Below are positions 25,708 through 33,684 of a DNA stretch of 42,210 nt, piece by piece. The notes under the pieces were generated by a model, which ran no database searches, was not told where the DNA came from, and worked only from the letters and a program-made list of their open reading frames with translations. The first letter of the stretch is position 1. Each line of letters starts with the position of its first letter. Made by a program: the position numbers and the translations under genes. Source of the DNA: Hyphomicrobium sp. (GTDB lineage Bacteria; Pseudomonadota; Alphaproteobacteria; Rhizobiales; Hyphomicrobiaceae). Location of the stretch: the NCBI GenBank assembly GCA_002928955.1, contig PERT01000029.1:1-42210 (forward strand), given 5' to 3'.

Positions 25708-26211
25708 TGCGCTTCCTCCTTTGAGATGTCTTGCCACGCTTGCAAGCGGCAGCTGTCGTCAGCGTGTCACAGTCGAAACCTGGGAACGGGGTTTACCCCT
25801 CATTTCCCTTCGACTTACGAACAGATCCCCTAAAAAGGGGCCCCAGAAGGCGCAGCTACCGTGAAGGCATCTAGACACTTTTTGTCGCGGGTTGCAAGCC
25901 TATCTGTCAGCTGTATTTTTGGTGGCTCACATAGGTCAATATCGTTGACCGAATTATTGACCGCAGAGCCGGGGGTTTGCGCGATCGAGCCGCAGAATTC
26001 ACCATTGCCCGGAAACGCAGTACCGACCGGGGAATTCGCGTCTTGAGACGTGTCCTGACGTTGTTTTTCGATCCATTTCATGCCCTCACATGACTGAACG
26101 GCAACGACCGAAGCGGATTAATGTTATAATGGCGGGCGCGCGTCCATCACACGACGCTCTCGCATCGCTGGGTGTGATCGGACACCCGTCCAGACGCAAC
26201 GACATCGGAAC
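25708..26211. other. Divergent intergenic region between xoxF and the SoxH-like gene
   Basis: These 504 bases must hold the promoters of xoxF (leftward) and of the metallohydrolase gene (rightward). It is visibly richer in A and T than its surroundings. A small hairpin lies at 25827-25840 (cccc-taaaaa-gggg). The ttgacc repeats at 25934-25962 are listed separately. An 83-codon frame on the minus strand (26081 to 25830) is not supported by family likeness. Confidence 0.5.
25934..25962. promoter_or_regulatory. Possible operator upstream of xoxF
   Basis: The half-site ttgacc occurs three times: inverted as ggtcaa at 25934-25939, direct at 25945-25950 and direct again at 25957-25962. The first two form a palindrome with a 5-base gap, and the two direct copies are 12 bases apart, start to start. 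It lies about 230 bases upstream of the xoxF start. This spacing pattern suits a dimeric response regulator, but no regulator gene is in the window. Confidence 0.4.
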
Positions 26212-27237
26212 ATGCCAAATATGTCAGAGATGTCGCATCGCCGATCGAGACGCGGTCTCATGATAACCCGCCATGCGTTCGTGCGCGGCACTCTTGCGCT
26301 TGCTGCGTCGCCGCTCGTCCTCGGCTACTCGGCGCTCAGGTCGTCATCAACGGCACTCGCGGCCGGCGCACCACTCGGCGCACCGCTGTCCGTCGTCGCC
26401 GTCGCCCCCGGCATCTATATCCATCAGGGCCGGCACGGGCTGTTCTCACCAGAGAACGCCGGCGATATCTCCAATTGCGGCTTTATTGTCGGCCGCAATG
26501 CCGTCGCAGTGATCGACACGGGCGGCAGCGCGATGATCGGCATGGGATTGAAGGCGGCCATCCGCCAAGTCACCGACCGGCCGATTGGGCACGTCATCAA
26601 TACGCACATGCACCCGGACCACGTGTTCGGCAATGCCGCCTTCGATGACGGCAACACGGCATTCGTCGCCCACCACAAGATGGCCCGCGGCTTGGGCGCT
26701 CGCGCCGAGCGCTATCAGGCGATCAACTCCCGACTGTTGGGGGAGAAAGCTTTTTCCGGAACTCGTATCGTCATGCCGCAGGTGCCCGTGATAGGGACGC
26801 AGACAATCGAACTCGGTGAGCGATCAATCGTTTTGGAGGCCCACAAGACCGCGCACACCGACAATGACTTGACCGTTCGCGACACTGCGACGGGGACAGT
26901 ATTCATGGGTGATCTCCTGTTCTCCGGGCATATTCCGACAATCGACGGTTCGATCCGCGGATGGCTTGCACTGGTTGCTCGCCTGCGTGAGGAGAAAGCC
27001 GCCCAGGTGGTGCCGGGTCATGGTCCGCCGGCGATGCCTTGGCCCGATGCGATTACGCCGTTGACGCGCTACCTGACCGCCGTCTCGGCCGGAGTTGCAG
27101 CTGCCATAAAGTCAGGCCAAACCCTGAGTGAGGATGCGGAAACGGTAGGACTCGACGAAAAAGATGCGTGGATGCTGTTTGAAGAGTATCATCGCAGAAA
27201 TGTGTCTGCGGCATTTGCCGAACTCGAATGGGAGTAG
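26212..27237 (+). CDS. Quinoprotein relay system zinc metallohydrolase (SoxH-like)
   Basis: The 341-residue precursor is a metallo-beta-lactamase-fold protein. It has THMHPDH (residues 131-137), His215 in HTDND, Asp234 in GDLLFSGH and His270 in VPGHGPP, so a full two-metal site is present. An N-terminal RRSRRG and a hydrophobic stretch after it suggest export by the Tat path. It matches the SoxH-like proteins found next to PQQ dehydrogenases. It probably acts with the SoxYZ-like carrier that follows, releasing a thiol-bound intermediate. No clear ribosome-binding site precedes the ATG at 26212, and an ATG at 26260 is possible. Confidence 0.85.
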   Translation: MPNMSEMSHRRSRRGLMITRHAFVRGTLALAASPLVLGYSALRSSSTALAAGAPLGAPLSVVAVAPGIYIHQGRHGLFSPENAGDISNCGFIVGRNAVAVIDTGGSAMIGMGLKAAIRQVTDRPIGHVINTHMHPDHVFGNAAFDDGNTAFVAHHKMARGLGARAERYQAINSRLLGEKAFSGTRIVMPQVPVIGTQTIELGERSIVLEAHKTAHTDNDLTVRDTATGTVFMGDLLFSGHIPTIDGSIRGWLALVARLREEKAAQVVPGHGPPAMPWPDAITPLTRYLTAVSAGVAAAIKSGQTLSEDAETVGLDEKDAWMLFEEYHRRNVSAAFAELEWE

Positions 27238-27318
27238 CGGATTTCGACGACTGTTCGGCGTCAGGGCATCCGAGTCATAAACGGACACGAGGCTGTGACA
27301 CATTCGGAAGGAGCGACG

Positions 27319-28206
27319 ATGTCGACCAGATCTCAGCGCGGCGCCTCACCCATCGGACTTTCAGGATTGGTCGCAAGCGCAATCACAACCATTGCGGCGC
27401 TTGCTCTACCGGGCATGCCGGCCGCATTCGCCCAGGCGAAGATGACGGTGGCTGCTCCGGAAGGAAACGCAGCTCTCGATTTCGATCCCTGGCCGGGCAT
27501 CCGCAAAGATCTTTTCGCCTCGCGCGACATCACCGATGAGGCAACGACGCTTTCTCTCGAAGCTCCGGTGCGGGCCGAGGACGCCGCGATCGTGCCGCTG
27601 ACCATCCGCATCCCCAAGGCCATCGCAGGCGACGTGAAAAAGCTCACGCTCGTGATCGATAAGAACCCGGCACCCATCGCCGGAGTGTTCACCTTTGGCG
27701 CCGGCGCGGGCCTCGGCGACCGGGTGATTTCGACCCGCGTCCGCGTCGATATGTACACCAATATTCGCGCCATCATGGAGACCAGCGACGGCAAGCTGCA
27801 CATGGTGACAAAGTACGTGAAGGCGGCTGGCGGCTGCTCGGCGCCCGCGCTCAAGGATGCAGATGAGGCCCTGGCCGCGCTCGGCAAGATGCAGTTGAAG
27901 ACGCGCGCGGCGCCGAACCAGTCGGCGGCGATGCGCGAAGGCCAAGTCATGATCAAGCACCCCAATTATTCCGGGATGCAGATGAACCAGCTCACCGGCC
28001 TCTATATACCGGCGAAGTACGTCCAGCAGCTGGACGTGACGCGGGATGGGGAAATCGTGTTCCAGCTTGAAGGCGGCATCTCACTCTCGGAAGATCCCAA
28101 CATCCGCTTCACCTATGGTGATGGTGGAACTGGGGTGCTGGAGGTGACCGCCAAAGATACAGATGGAAGCGTGTTCAAGGCGCGCGTAGCACCCAGCGGC
28201 TCTTAG
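27319..28206 (+). CDS. Quinoprotein-associated fused SoxYZ-like carrier
   Basis: The 295-residue precursor has a signal peptide (cleavage near FAQ), a SoxY-like domain ending in a glycine-flanked cysteine (AAGGCSAP, Cys173) and a SoxZ-like C-terminal domain (about 200-290, with HPNYSGMQMNQLTGLYIPA). In SoxY the cysteine carries the sulfur substrate. Here the cysteine lies inside the fused chain, as in the group tied to PQQ dehydrogenases. The ATG at 27319 follows ggaagga; the GTG at 27295 is less likely. It follows the metallohydrolase by 81 bases. Confidence 0.85.
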   Translation: MSTRSQRGASPIGLSGLVASAITTIAALALPGMPAAFAQAKMTVAAPEGNAALDFDPWPGIRKDLFASRDITDEATTLSLEAPVRAEDAAIVPLTIRIPKAIAGDVKKLTLVIDKNPAPIAGVFTFGAGAGLGDRVISTRVRVDMYTNIRAIMETSDGKLHMVTKYVKAAGGCSAPALKDADEALAALGKMQLKTRAAPNQSAAMREGQVMIKHPNYSGMQMNQLTGLYIPAKYVQQLDVTRDGEIVFQLEGGISLSEDPNIRFTYGDGGTGVLEVTAKDTDGSVFKARVAPSGS

Positions 28207-28364
28207 ACCGCCGCACCGACAGACCGACGGACCGACAGTCGTTGAATGAGAACGGCGGGTCACTTGCTGCGCGTCTTTTTTTGACCCGCGCATTGCTCCA
28301 ACATTCGCGGCCACGGGAAACACGCTGCCAAGGAGTTGTCGCAGCGGCCTTCAACACCCGCCTT

Positions 28365-28736
28365 TTAGAAGCAGCGCAGCTCTGATTCCACCTGCGCGCG
28401 TCGCAGCACGTTCACCTTCTCGCGAAGGGGAGCATAGGAGAAGAACATGTCCGTCGCCTCGCCGCCCTTTTGACGCACCGAAAGGATGGTTTCGACTTCT
28501 TCGTAATCGTTGAACGGCATCAACGATGCAACGATGTCGATCGAACAGGAGCATTTGTTGAGCGACTCGCGTGTCTGTCCATTGACCTGCATGCAGGCGA
28601 ACACATAATCCGCGCGTATCGATGTTGGATAGTCGTTGACGGGCGCCTCGACCGCTACAGCCGATGCTGCGCACAACGAGAGAACCAACGCCGCCCCCGT
28701 GAACGACTTGTAAAGCTTCACACAGAGATCGATCAT
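28365..28736 (-). CDS. Cysteine-containing periplasmic protein, unrecognised
   Basis: The 123-residue precursor has a signal peptide (cleavage near AVA). The mature part carries four conserved-looking cysteines: one in FACMQVNGQ, two in NKCSCSID and the C-terminal ELRCF. The residues between are rich in charged helix. I do not recognise the family. It overlaps the upstream 233-aa gene by 4 bases (ATGA), so the two are probably translated together. Its position beside the quinoprotein relay genes suggests a role in the same periplasmic system. Confidence 0.7.
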   Translation of the reverse strand: MIDLCVKLYKSFTGAALVLSLCAASAVAVEAPVNDYPTSIRADYVFACMQVNGQTRESLNKCSCSIDIVASLMPFNDYEEVETILSVRQKGGEATDMFFSYAPLREKVNVLRRAQVESELRCF

Positions 28737-29434
28737 TTAATCGCTCCTACCCCAACCAGCGTGATCCGCTCCTCGAACGTCGGCGTGTCGGGCAAGGTAC
28801 TGACGAATGTCGAGACCAAGTCGACGAAATAGCCGGGGATCGCCTCACTCACGACGAACGAAAATTTCGAGGTTTCATAGCCGAGCATCCGCTTGGCGTT
28901 CTTGTCCTCGACGTATGGCGCGACCGAAACTCGGTAGGCGGCCACCGATTTGCCGCCAAACTCTACGGTTGTCTTCTGGATGTCGGCCTTATCACGTAGC
29001 GCGTCGCGGAACTGCTGTTTGAGGTAGTTGCGATTGCCGCCTCCAACGAGAGCGAAGTTCGACACCGCGCGATCGAGGAAGAAGACCAGGATCGGGTTAC
29101 CTGTCATGCCGGTTTCAACCCGTGGATCGCGCGCGCGTTCGCCCGTAAAGATCTTGATGACCACATCGCGCTTGCCCTCGACATCGACGGCGTTCACGCC
29201 GATCTTGATGTCGTCTGAGAACGGCTCGCCCAGCATCTTGGCATCGGAGACCGTGCGTTGAATGCGGTAGGTTGCCTCTGTACCATTGCTCATCAGTTCG
29301 AGATGCTTGCTTTCAAACAGCAGGTCCACGGCGCTCTGCTTGCCGGCGTCGGCCATGGCAGGAGCCAAGTTGGTGCCTGCAGCAAGCGTCACCGCGGCGG
29401 CGAACATTAGGCCACGCAAAGTCTTGACGAACAT
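28733..29434 (-). CDS. Periplasmic protein, unrecognised
   Basis: The 233-residue precursor has a signal peptide (cleavage near AMA). The mature part looks beta-rich, with GKRDVVIKIFTGERAR, NPILVFFLDRAVSNFALVGG and PGYFVDLVSTFVSTLP. It contains no cysteines in the mature region. I do not recognise the family and assign no function. The ATG at 29434 follows ggagga. It is the first gene of a two-gene unit with the cysteine protein. Confidence 0.72.
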   Translation of the reverse strand: MFVKTLRGLMFAAAVTLAAGTNLAPAMADAGKQSAVDLLFESKHLELMSNGTEATYRIQRTVSDAKMLGEPFSDDIKIGVNAVDVEGKRDVVIKIFTGERARDPRVETGMTGNPILVFFLDRAVSNFALVGGGNRNYLKQQFRDALRDKADIQKTTVEFGGKSVAAYRVSVAPYVEDKNAKRMLGYETSKFSFVVSEAIPGYFVDLVSTFVSTLPDTPTFEERITLVGVGAIK

Positions 29435-29592
29435 TCTCTCGGGTCCTCCGAAGTCTATGGGGTGCCGACTGGGGCGCTTTGAGCTAGGTTCTAGCGCCCA
29501 TTGATCGACGAACCAAGGGTTTCAATCTTTAACATACGCCTGCGACCGGATCGTGGTCTTCATGAACCAAGTCTATTTTGCGCGGCCACTTT

Positions 29593-29617
29593 GAGCAGGC
29601 GGCAGATCAGCCTGCTC
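29593..29617 (-). terminator. Hairpin after the second YVTN gene
   Basis: An 8-bp stem (gagcaggc, 29593-29600, with 29610-29617) and a 9-base loop lie about 35 bases past the stop of the YVTN gene on the minus strand. No T run follows, so it is a weak candidate. Confidence 0.4.
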
Positions 29618-29649
29618 GCCGTTCCCGGACGAATAAGGTCCAGCACGGC

Positions 29650-30663
29650 CTATCGAATGAAATCACCGAACGCCCGCGGGCCGTCGCCGACGGCAACCTT
29701 GCCGGTGACTTCCAGCGTCGCCGTATCGATCCGCTCAAGGGTATTGGCCGACCAGCACGCCACGTAGATGTTGCGGCCAGCGGTATCGGCGGCAATGCCC
29801 TCGGGATAGTCGCCGACCGGGATGACCTTCACGACGGCGAGCGTGGCAACATCGAACACGGTGACCGTTGCGTCGTATTGATCCGAGACAAACGCGCGTC
29901 CCTGGGCGATGGCCACCGCGTAGGGCCTGCGCCCGACGGGGACGGTGCCGATGCGCGACCGGGCCGGAACATCGATCACGCTGACGTCGTTGCTGCCCAC
30001 ATTGGCCGAATAGGCGCGCCGGCCATCCGCTGAAACGGTCACGCCGAACGGGCGTTCCCCGACCGCCACAGTGCCGATCAGGTCGAGGGTATCCGCATCG
30101 AGGATCGTCACTTGATTGCTGTCCCGGTCTGCGCTCAGCAAGTGCTTGCCGTCGGGCGTCACCGCCAGCCCCGACGGTGATTTCCCGACACTCTTTTCTC
30201 CCACCAACAGACCCGTAACCGGCTCATGCGCCATGATCTTGTGCTGATACCAGTCCGCGACGTAGACCCGGCCACTGACAGGATTGACCGCGATGCCAAG
30301 AGGTCCATTGCCGGATGAGAACCGCCCCATGAGCCTGCGGCTTACCGCGTCGACGATGGTCACCACCTTGCCATCGGGCGAAGTGACGTATGCGGTCCGC
30401 CGGTTGGGCGAAAGTGCGATACCCGCCGGCTTGCCGTCGATGGCCAGTTCAGCCACCACCCTGAAATCAGAAAGCCGCACGACCGAGAGGCTGTCACCGG
30501 TCTGGTTGGTGATCAGCGCCTCGCCAGCCTCGGCGAGCTTGGGCGCGACCGGGAGGGGCGCTGTCTCGGCCATTGCCGTCGCCATGGCCGTTGCCCAGAT
30601 CACGAGAAGCGCTAAACCTGATCCAAGCCCACGCCGGCTGGCGCGCATTCCGCGCGCCGTCAT
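29650..30663 (-). CDS. Second YVTN beta-propeller protein, periplasmic
   Basis: The 337-residue precursor has a signal peptide (cleavage near AMA) and seven or so repeats such as TVTVFDVATLAVVKVIPVGDYPEG and NVGSNDVSVIDVPARS, seen in part. It differs clearly from the propeller at 17691. Such proteins occur near quinoprotein dehydrogenases but have no proven role. The ATG at 30663 overlaps the stop of the MxaD-like gene by one base (TGATG), so translation is coupled. Confidence 0.83.
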   Translation of the reverse strand: MTARGMRASRRGLGSGLALLVIWATAMATAMAETAPLPVAPKLAEAGEALITNQTGDSLSVVRLSDFRVVAELAIDGKPAGIALSPNRRTAYVTSPDGKVVTIVDAVSRRLMGRFSSGNGPLGIAVNPVSGRVYVADWYQHKIMAHEPVTGLLVGEKSVGKSPSGLAVTPDGKHLLSADRDSNQVTILDADTLDLIGTVAVGERPFGVTVSADGRRAYSANVGSNDVSVIDVPARSRIGTVPVGRRPYAVAIAQGRAFVSDQYDATVTVFDVATLAVVKVIPVGDYPEGIAADTAGRNIYVACWSANTLERIDTATLEVTGKVAVGDGPRAFGDFIR

Positions 30664-31202
30664 CAACCGCCAGCCTCGACCTTGGCCTTCAAAGCATCGA
30701 GCCCTGCCCGGAAAACCCCCTTGATCGCCCTGACGGCGGCCTCGTCGGACAATTCTGGCGGCGGATCGTTGTTAAGGAAACCGCGATAGAACGCCGCCTT
30801 CCATTCGACCACGGATTTGCCGCCGCTGGCTTCAACAGAGAGAGTGGATGTGTAGTTGCTGACCGGCAGCACTTTCACGTCGACTGCCGTGATCTCATAA
30901 GACAAGCTCTTGCCGGCGTCGTAGTTGCTCAGAGCCTCGATGATTCGGCCGGCCGGCCTCAACGTGAGCACGCGCGTCGCGCCCTTGGTGTTACCACCGT
31001 TGCCCTCCGTGTTGGCGACCGCCGGATGCCAACTCATGTCCTGGAAACTTCCGATCACCGCCCAGACTTTCTCAGCCGGTGCGTTGATCTCAACCTTCTC
31101 CGTCACCTTTTGGCGTGTCGGACCGTGCGCATCAAGCGGCCCAACGGCAACCTGAGACAACAATAACACCATCATCATCCAGACCAGACCACGTCTCGAC
31201 AT
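30663..31202 (-). CDS. MxaD-like SRPBCC-domain periplasmic protein
   Basis: The 179-residue precursor has a signal peptide (cleavage near DAHG) and a START/SRPBCC-like domain beginning at VTEKVEINAPAEKVWAVIGSFQ. MxaD has this fold and in Methylobacterium helps methanol dehydrogenase interact with its cytochrome. The same aid to XoxF and XoxG is inferred. The ATG at 31202 (or GTG 31205) follows aggag. It heads a two-gene minus-strand unit with the YVTN protein and diverges from fhcD. Confidence 0.8.
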   Translation of the reverse strand: MSRRGLVWMMMVLLLSQVAVGPLDAHGPTRQKVTEKVEINAPAEKVWAVIGSFQDMSWHPAVANTEGNGGNTKGATRVLTLRPAGRIIEALSNYDAGKSLSYEITAVDVKVLPVSNYTSTLSVEASGGKSVVEWKAAFYRGFLNNDPPPELSDEAAVRAIKGVFRAGLDALKAKVEAGG

Positions 31203-31534
31203 CACGCTTTCTCCTGCAATCCCAGATACCGCGGCGTTTTTCTATCGAAACGTCGCGCGCGAGGGACACCAGCAACTCTATGATTTTAGTGCAGCTTTTG
31301 CATCTGACGTTTGGTCTTGAGCCGCGCCCCACCGGGGACCAAACGTCAGATCCGCCACACTAGCGACCCGCGGCAGGCCGTGCAATCGCGAGGACCGCCG
31401 GAAGCTCTGCGACGCCTTGGCGCCGTGAGTCGAACAGAGTTGTGTTGCCTCTATGTCCGTGCTTTTTGGCATCTTGGAACGGACGGGGACAGCCGTTCGC
31501 CATTTATCTTGGCAGCACTACGGCAGGCACTCCC
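31203..31534. other. Intergenic region with palindromic repeat, upstream of fhcD
   Basis: The 332 bases between the MxaD-like gene and fhcD hold palindromic copy 2 at 31273-31363. The fhcD frame is open from 31442 but has no likeness before 31535. Methylotroph fhcA and fhcB, usually beside fhcD and fhcC, are not here, and no remnant of either is visible. Confidence 0.6.
31273..31363 (+). repeat. Palindromic repeat, A half (copy 2)
   Basis: This copy runs parallel to copy 1 and keeps the 13-base lead (caactctatgatt), both arms and the loop of the A half. Its left end is tagtgcagc in place of tagtgtagc. Just upstream, gagggacaccag resembles the end of the B half (aaggaacactag), suggesting a decayed B before it. 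Confidence 0.85.
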
Positions 31535-32434
31535 ATGAAGGTCAACGGCGTCGCGATCGACGACACTTTCGCCGAAGCTTTCGGCATGAGCGGAACGGGC
31601 CTCGTCATCACCGCTGATAGCAGCAAATGGGCGCGCATTGCCGCCGATACGATGTGCGGTTTCGGCACATCGGTCATCGGCTGCGGCGCCGAGTGCGGCA
31701 TCGACCGCGAACTGGCACCCGACGAAACACCAGACGGCCGGCCCGGTTTTCGCGTCCTGTTGTTCGGCTTCTCGCCCGACAGCCTTCTGCCCCAACTGCG
31801 CAATCGAGTCGGCCAATGCGTACTGACCAGCCCTGGCTCCGCGTGTTTCAATGGCCTCGACGCCCCCCAACAGCTCGCCCTCTCGGCCGGACCGCGGTTC
31901 TTCGGCGACGGCTGGCAGACCTCAAAACGCCTCGGCAGCCGGCGCTATTGGAGAGTGCCGGTGATGGACGGCGAGTTCGTGATCGAGGACAAGTGCGGCC
32001 TCACCACCGATGGCGTCGGCGGCGGGAACTTGCTGCTCATCGGATCAGATCGCGCCGGTTTGCTTGAGACCACAGAAGCCGCCGTCGCAGCAATCGCCAG
32101 GGTTCCGGACGTCATCACACCGTTCCCAGGCGGTATCGTACGTTCGGGCAGCAAGGTGGGTTCGAAATACAAGGGCGCCGTCGCTTCCACCAATCAGGCG
32201 TTCTGCCCGACCCTGCGGGGAGCGGTGAACAGCGAGTTGTCGCCGGGCACCATCGCCGTGCTCGAGATCGTCATCGACGGCTTGACGTCGAAGGCGGTGG
32301 CGGACGCCATGCGCGCGGGCCTGGCGACCGCGACCGGGATAGGCACAGCCAAGGGGCTTACCCGGATCAGCGCTGGCAATTACGGCGGCAAGCTCGGGCA
32401 GCATCACTACCACCTGAAGGACCTTCTGGCATGA
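31535..32434 (+). CDS. fhcD: Formyltransferase subunit of the Fhc complex
   Basis: FhcD moves the formyl group from formyl-H4MPT to methylofuran, and is the homologue of archaeal Ftr. The 299-residue product matches end to end: NGVAIDDTFAEAFGM, TMCGFGTSVIGCGAECGID, DGVGGGNLLLIG, TPFPGGIVRSGSKVGSKY and NYGGKLGQHH. The ATG at 31535 gives the family start, although its ribosome-binding site is poor. It overlaps fhcC by 4 bases. The partners fhcA and fhcB are not adjacent. Confidence 0.95.
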   Translation: MKVNGVAIDDTFAEAFGMSGTGLVITADSSKWARIAADTMCGFGTSVIGCGAECGIDRELAPDETPDGRPGFRVLLFGFSPDSLLPQLRNRVGQCVLTSPGSACFNGLDAPQQLALSAGPRFFGDGWQTSKRLGSRRYWRVPVMDGEFVIEDKCGLTTDGVGGGNLLLIGSDRAGLLETTEAAVAAIARVPDVITPFPGGIVRSGSKVGSKYKGAVASTNQAFCPTLRGAVNSELSPGTIAVLEIVIDGLTSKAVADAMRAGLATATGIGTAKGLTRISAGNYGGKLGQHHYHLKDLLA

Positions 32435-33249
32435 GCGGCCTCGTTTTCAAGCTGCGCGCGGTGCTCACGGAGCGCATTGATCTCAAAGACATCGTGCCGA
32501 ATACACTTGCCGGACTTTCGCTCCATGACGTGCAGCGGCTGAGCGTTGGAACCGGACGCAGCGAGGCCGACATTGGCGAACTTTTTTTCGTCAGTGGCTC
32601 GCCGGGCGAGCGCCTCGTTATCGAAGGCGGCACCAGCGCCATCGACGGTATTGGTTCTGGGCTCAAGGCAGGCACGATCATCGTCGAGGGCGATGCGGGG
32701 TCATTGGCCGCATGCGGAATGCGCGGCGGCCGCCTCGATATTTCCGGTAACACCGCCAGTCATCTCGCCTCTGGCATGCGGGGTGGCATCGTGGTCGTCA
32801 AAGGGTCGGCCGGCGGGCTGGTCGGCGCCGCGCGAGCCGGAGAACGCTTCGGGATGGCCGGCGGCACCGTCGTCATCGGCGGCGATGCGGGCGACCGCGC
32901 AGGCGACCGGATGCGGCGCGGCACGATCGTGGTGCGCGGGCGATGCGGCGAAGCAACCGGCGCACGCATGATGGGCGGCACGATACTCGCCGAGGGTGGT
33001 TTCGGCGATGGACCAGGGCCCTTATTGCGACGTGGGACGCTGATCGGCCCCTCGGCGGAACGGTTGCTGTCCACCTTTGCCGACTGCGGGCACCATGATC
33101 CGGTCGTTCTGCGGCTGATCAACCGCCACCTCGCCTCGACTCTCGGGGATCTGGGAGATCTGACGCCAAAACCCTTGCCGCTCAAGGTCCGCCGGTTTGC
33201 GGGCGATCTCGCGACCATCGGCAAAGGCGAGTTGCTGCTGACAGGGTGA
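32431..33249 (+). CDS. fhcC: Fhc complex subunit C (formylmethanofuran dehydrogenase C-like)
   Basis: The 272-residue protein has the FmdC/GltS-like beta-helix with many G-x-x-G-x-x-x-G turns (GMRGGRLDISGN, GMRGGIVVVKGSAGG, MRRGTIVVRGRCGE, MMGGTILAEGG). In the bacterial complex FhcC is a scaffold next to FhcA, FhcB and FhcD, which hydrolyse formyl-methylofuran to formate. ATGA overlap with fhcD suggests fixed ratios. Confidence 0.94.
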   Translation: MSGLVFKLRAVLTERIDLKDIVPNTLAGLSLHDVQRLSVGTGRSEADIGELFFVSGSPGERLVIEGGTSAIDGIGSGLKAGTIIVEGDAGSLAACGMRGGRLDISGNTASHLASGMRGGIVVVKGSAGGLVGAARAGERFGMAGGTVVIGGDAGDRAGDRMRRGTIVVRGRCGEATGARMMGGTILAEGGFGDGPGPLLRRGTLIGPSAERLLSTFADCGHHDPVVLRLINRHLASTLGDLGDLTPKPLPLKVRRFAGDLATIGKGELLLTG

Positions 33250-33392
33250 TCGCACCTCTGAGCAGTCACGCGGCGGGGTTGGGTTGCCGCCACGTCAACC
33301 AATCATGCCCATTGTTGTCACTTGGTCCGGTCGTCGATCTGATCCGCGGCGGCCAGATCGGCGTAAGCTCCGCGTGTACCGGCCCCGGCACA

Positions 33393-33422
33393 GTTGCTGG
33401 GAACCCTGTTGCTGGGAACCCA
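33393..33422. repeat. Tandem 15-bp duplication
   Basis: The unit gttgctgggaaccc plus one base (t, then a) occurs twice head to tail. It lies between fhcC and palindromic copy 3. Confidence 0.8.
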
Positions 33423-33446
33423 GTTTACACGTGTGTCGGGTCGCCC

Positions 33447-33602
33447 AGCTGACGTTTGGTCCCCACGCGGGGCTGGACTCAAAACCAAACGCCAGATGCA
33501 AAAGCTAGACTAGAATCATAGGCTTGCTAGTGTTCCTTAGGCGCCGACATTTGATCTGGAGCGCGTTGCAATGGGAAGCAAATGTCGGCGCCGGAACACT
33601 AG
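33447..33602 (-). repeat. Composite palindromic repeat B+A, inverted (copy 3)
   Basis: Read on the minus strand, B (33602-33527, 76 bases, ends ctagtgttcc and ggaacactag) is followed by the 13-base link and then A (33526 down to about 33447). B forms a stem of about 26 bp, ggcgccgacatttg being the core. The far end of A is lost: after acgtcag the sequence no longer matches. It is opposite in direction to copies 1, 2 and 5. Confidence 0.9.
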
Positions 33603-33684
33603 GCTTGGGTTCTGAAGCGCTCCACTGGGGGGAAATTGATTTTCCGGACAAAAACACTCGAGGCTATCTCAAGGAGCCAGTAAC

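Larger units (their letters stand above)
33250..33684. other. Intergenic region with tandem and palindromic repeats
   Basis: These 435 bases after fhcC contain no credible gene. A short tandem repeat lies at 33393-33422 and palindromic copy 3 at 33447-33602. The last 80 bases lead into the 66-aa gene. No T-rich terminator for fhcC was found. Confidence 0.6.

Noticed and set aside
25830-26081. 83-codon frame upstream of xoxF
   Set aside because: It lies in a promoter region across the ttgacc sites, has no family likeness, and its composition is not that of neighbouring genes.
28215-28238. Three near-copies of gaccgac
   Set aside because: It is too short and probably chance; there is no spacer-repeat order as in a CRISPR array.
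33447-33602. Palindromes as a rho-independent terminator of fhcC
   Set aside because: The stems have no T run, and copies elsewhere are upstream of genes, so they are repeats first; a secondary role in termination cannot be excluded.
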